Of a stretch of DNA of 64,000 bases, positions 62,936-64,000 are shown piece by piece. The translations under genes were made by a program, and so were the position numbers. The number at the start of each line of letters is the position of its first letter. Positions within the stretch are counted from its first letter, which is position 1. The DNA is from Heterobilharzia americana. Taxonomy: Eukaryota > Platyhelminthes > Trematoda > Strigeidida > Schistosomatidae. The stretch spans positions 84,280,820 to 84,344,819 of the forward strand of contig OX104129.1 in assembly GCA_944470555.2 (NCBI GenBank), written 5' to 3'. The notes under the pieces are model-generated. The model was not told the origin of the DNA. It saw nothing but the letters and a program-made list of their open reading frames with translations, and made no database searches.

Positions 62936-63274
62936 TTGGATTCCGGCCGCTACAATACTCAACAACCCGTCACTGCGGTACCCGGCAAGCGCAAGGAGTC
63001 CCTTGTATCTATCCTAAACGGAGAAGGTGACATGTCCATGGATCCATGCCCAGATACCAAGCTAGTCCCTCTTGATGTTATTCCATGCCGTGGCTCTAAT
63101 AATGGTACAGTTATTGACCATAGCGAGACTAGTCCTTGTGGGACCTCTGCTCAATTGAAGGTGCGACGGTCGGATGAAAGGCAAGAGTTACAGCCTCGTG
63201 AATTCAAGGCTAAACAAAGACAGGAAAGGTTGCGGCTGCATAAGGAACTAAACTTAGATGTGAACGGGGTCTAG
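62936..63274 (+). CDS. BEL/Pao gag, N-terminal segment
   Basis: The 112-residue frame begins MDSGRYNTQQPV soon after the putative primer-binding site. It ends in a charged KAKQRQERLRLHKELNLD region, like the leucine/charge-rich N-terminal part of BEL gag proteins. It stops at a TAG at 63272-63274 in a GGGG context; the following gag continues in the -1 frame. This is either a single-base loss in the G run or a frameshift site, and one copy does not tell which. No domain is diagnostic on its own; the call rests on the neighbouring frame. Confidence 0.6.
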   Translation: MDSGRYNTQQPVTAVPGKRKESLVSILNGEGDMSMDPCPDTKLVPLDVIPCRGSNNGTVIDHSETSPCGTSAQLKVRRSDERQELQPREFKAKQRQERLRLHKELNLDVNGV

Positions 63275-64000
63275 GTGATACCTTTTCTTTGGATGATGAC
63301 ATAAAGTGTCACAAATCAGTTTGTCTTGGCATTGACCCTCATAGCAGGCTTGATCCTGAAACGACTAGCCAGGTGAGCAACGCAGAAGACAAGGGGGTTG
63401 CCTCTATTTTGCCTTTTATCTATGTCAGCCATGAGTTGCCGAAAGTAGAATTAAGCAGCTTTGATGGACATCCAGCCAAATATTGGAAGTTTATGAGGCA
63501 GTTTGAGCTCTACGTTGTCTCTAAGGTTGATGATGATGGACAGAGGCTGTTATACTCGTTACATTACTGCAAAGGTAAGGTCAGGGAAGCTATGGAGGAA
63601 TGCATTATGTTACCACCATCTGCTGGTTACCATAGAGCTCGGGATATACTCGGACGTTTGTTCGGAAGGACTCATGAAGTCGGCCGGGCCTTACTACAGG
63701 ATCTGATGGGATGCTCAAACATAGAACAAAACGATGCTGAGGCAACGTCAAGGTTGGCTATTAAAAACGAAAACTGCTGTATAGCCCCAGAGCAAATGGA
63801 CTATACTGCGGACCTTAACTCCTTGAGAACTTTAGAAGGTATAGTAAAGAAATTACCCCGTGTGTTACAGACGAAATGGGCGGAGACTGTCGAAAAGCTA
63901 ACTGAAGCCGAAAGAGAACCTATCTTCGCAGAGTTAACGAAGTTTGTGTCAGCACGTGCGAGCATTTTGCCAAGTAGGTTTGAAGAGCTAGCAACGGGCA
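63268..64000 (+). CDS. BEL/Pao gag, central part, runs off window
   Basis: This frame is open without a stop for 244 codons to the window end. It carries LPKVELSSFDGHPAKYWKFM, then FELYVVSKVDDDGQRLLYSLHYC, GKVREAMEECIMLPPSAGY and ILGRLFGRTHEVGRALLQDL. These are the hallmark blocks of the BEL/Pao gag domain (the DUF1759-type 'LPKLELP.F.G....W..F...F' region and 'L...G.A...I....Y..A...L...FG'). A LPRVLQTKWAE segment follows. Gag packages element RNA; protease and polymerase should follow beyond 64000. Sinbad and Saci-1 are described schistosome BEL elements; identity was not tested. Confidence 0.82.

Noticed and set aside
62520..63017. 165-codon open frame before the BEL gag
   Set aside because: It overlaps the probable LTR and leader, has no recognisable domain, and its end overlaps the gag start in another frame.

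Overview
The window looks like a piece of a schistosome (blood fluke) nuclear genome. It is AT-rich, lacks operons, and carries introns (one only 44 nt long). It is packed with the retroelement types known from Schistosoma: RTE-type and CR1/jockey-type non-LTR elements, Penelope-like elements, Ty3/gypsy and BEL/Pao LTR elements, and tRNA-like SINEs that carry hammerhead ribozymes (the Sm-alpha type). The species cannot be fixed from this sequence alone.

One host gene is recognisable. It lies on the minus strand in five exons over about 28 kb (53889 down to 25803) and encodes a Hakai/CBLL1-type E3 ubiquitin ligase. The exons, in transcript order, are: an Arg/Ser (RS)-rich exon (53358-53889); two small exons that together make the RING finger (49021-49107 and 48912-48976, separated by a 44-nt intron); an exon with the rest of the RING, the Hakai C2H2-like finger and a Pro/Ser/Thr/Asn-rich region (32025-32982); and a last Asn-rich exon (25803-26051). 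All splice phases agree. The RS-rich N-terminus joined to a Hakai RING is the main protein-level surprise.

Almost everything else is retroelement. Family A is RTE-type with a (TAA)n tail. It has one nearly intact 3.2-kb copy (826-4060, minus) with a perfect target-site duplication, plus about a dozen dead fragments. Family B is RTE-type with a (TGA)n tail. It fills the large Hakai introns, with two very similar young copies (38353-39378 and 44808-45601) and many older ones. A third RTE-like remnant (C) is at 47730-48450. CR1/jockey-type remnants are at 5380-7050 and 59070-60130. Penelope-like remnants are at 9780-10440, 14660-15330 and 50560-51480. The right end (58.8-64 kb) holds LTR elements: a decayed gypsy gag-protease segment into which a BEL/Pao element appears to have inserted; its gag runs off the window.

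Between these lie short tRNA-like repeats of four kinds, here called H1-H4. H1 is Sm-alpha-like and carries hammerhead ribozymes; one 392-bp copy has two facing in opposite directions and a target-site duplication. H2 is a second tRNA-like family with its own independent hammerhead. Two of its copies keep a consensus core, and other copies lie in head-to-head and head-to-tail arrays. H4 has a decayed hammerhead-like motif. H3 forms a ~300-bp palindrome. The H families are the best candidates here for an under-described system: non-autonomous retroelements that couple a Pol III-like promoter to a self-cleaving RNA.

Nested insertions give relative ages: B1 lies inside an H1 copy; B9 and an H1 copy lie inside the older B8; the BEL element lies inside the gypsy remnant.
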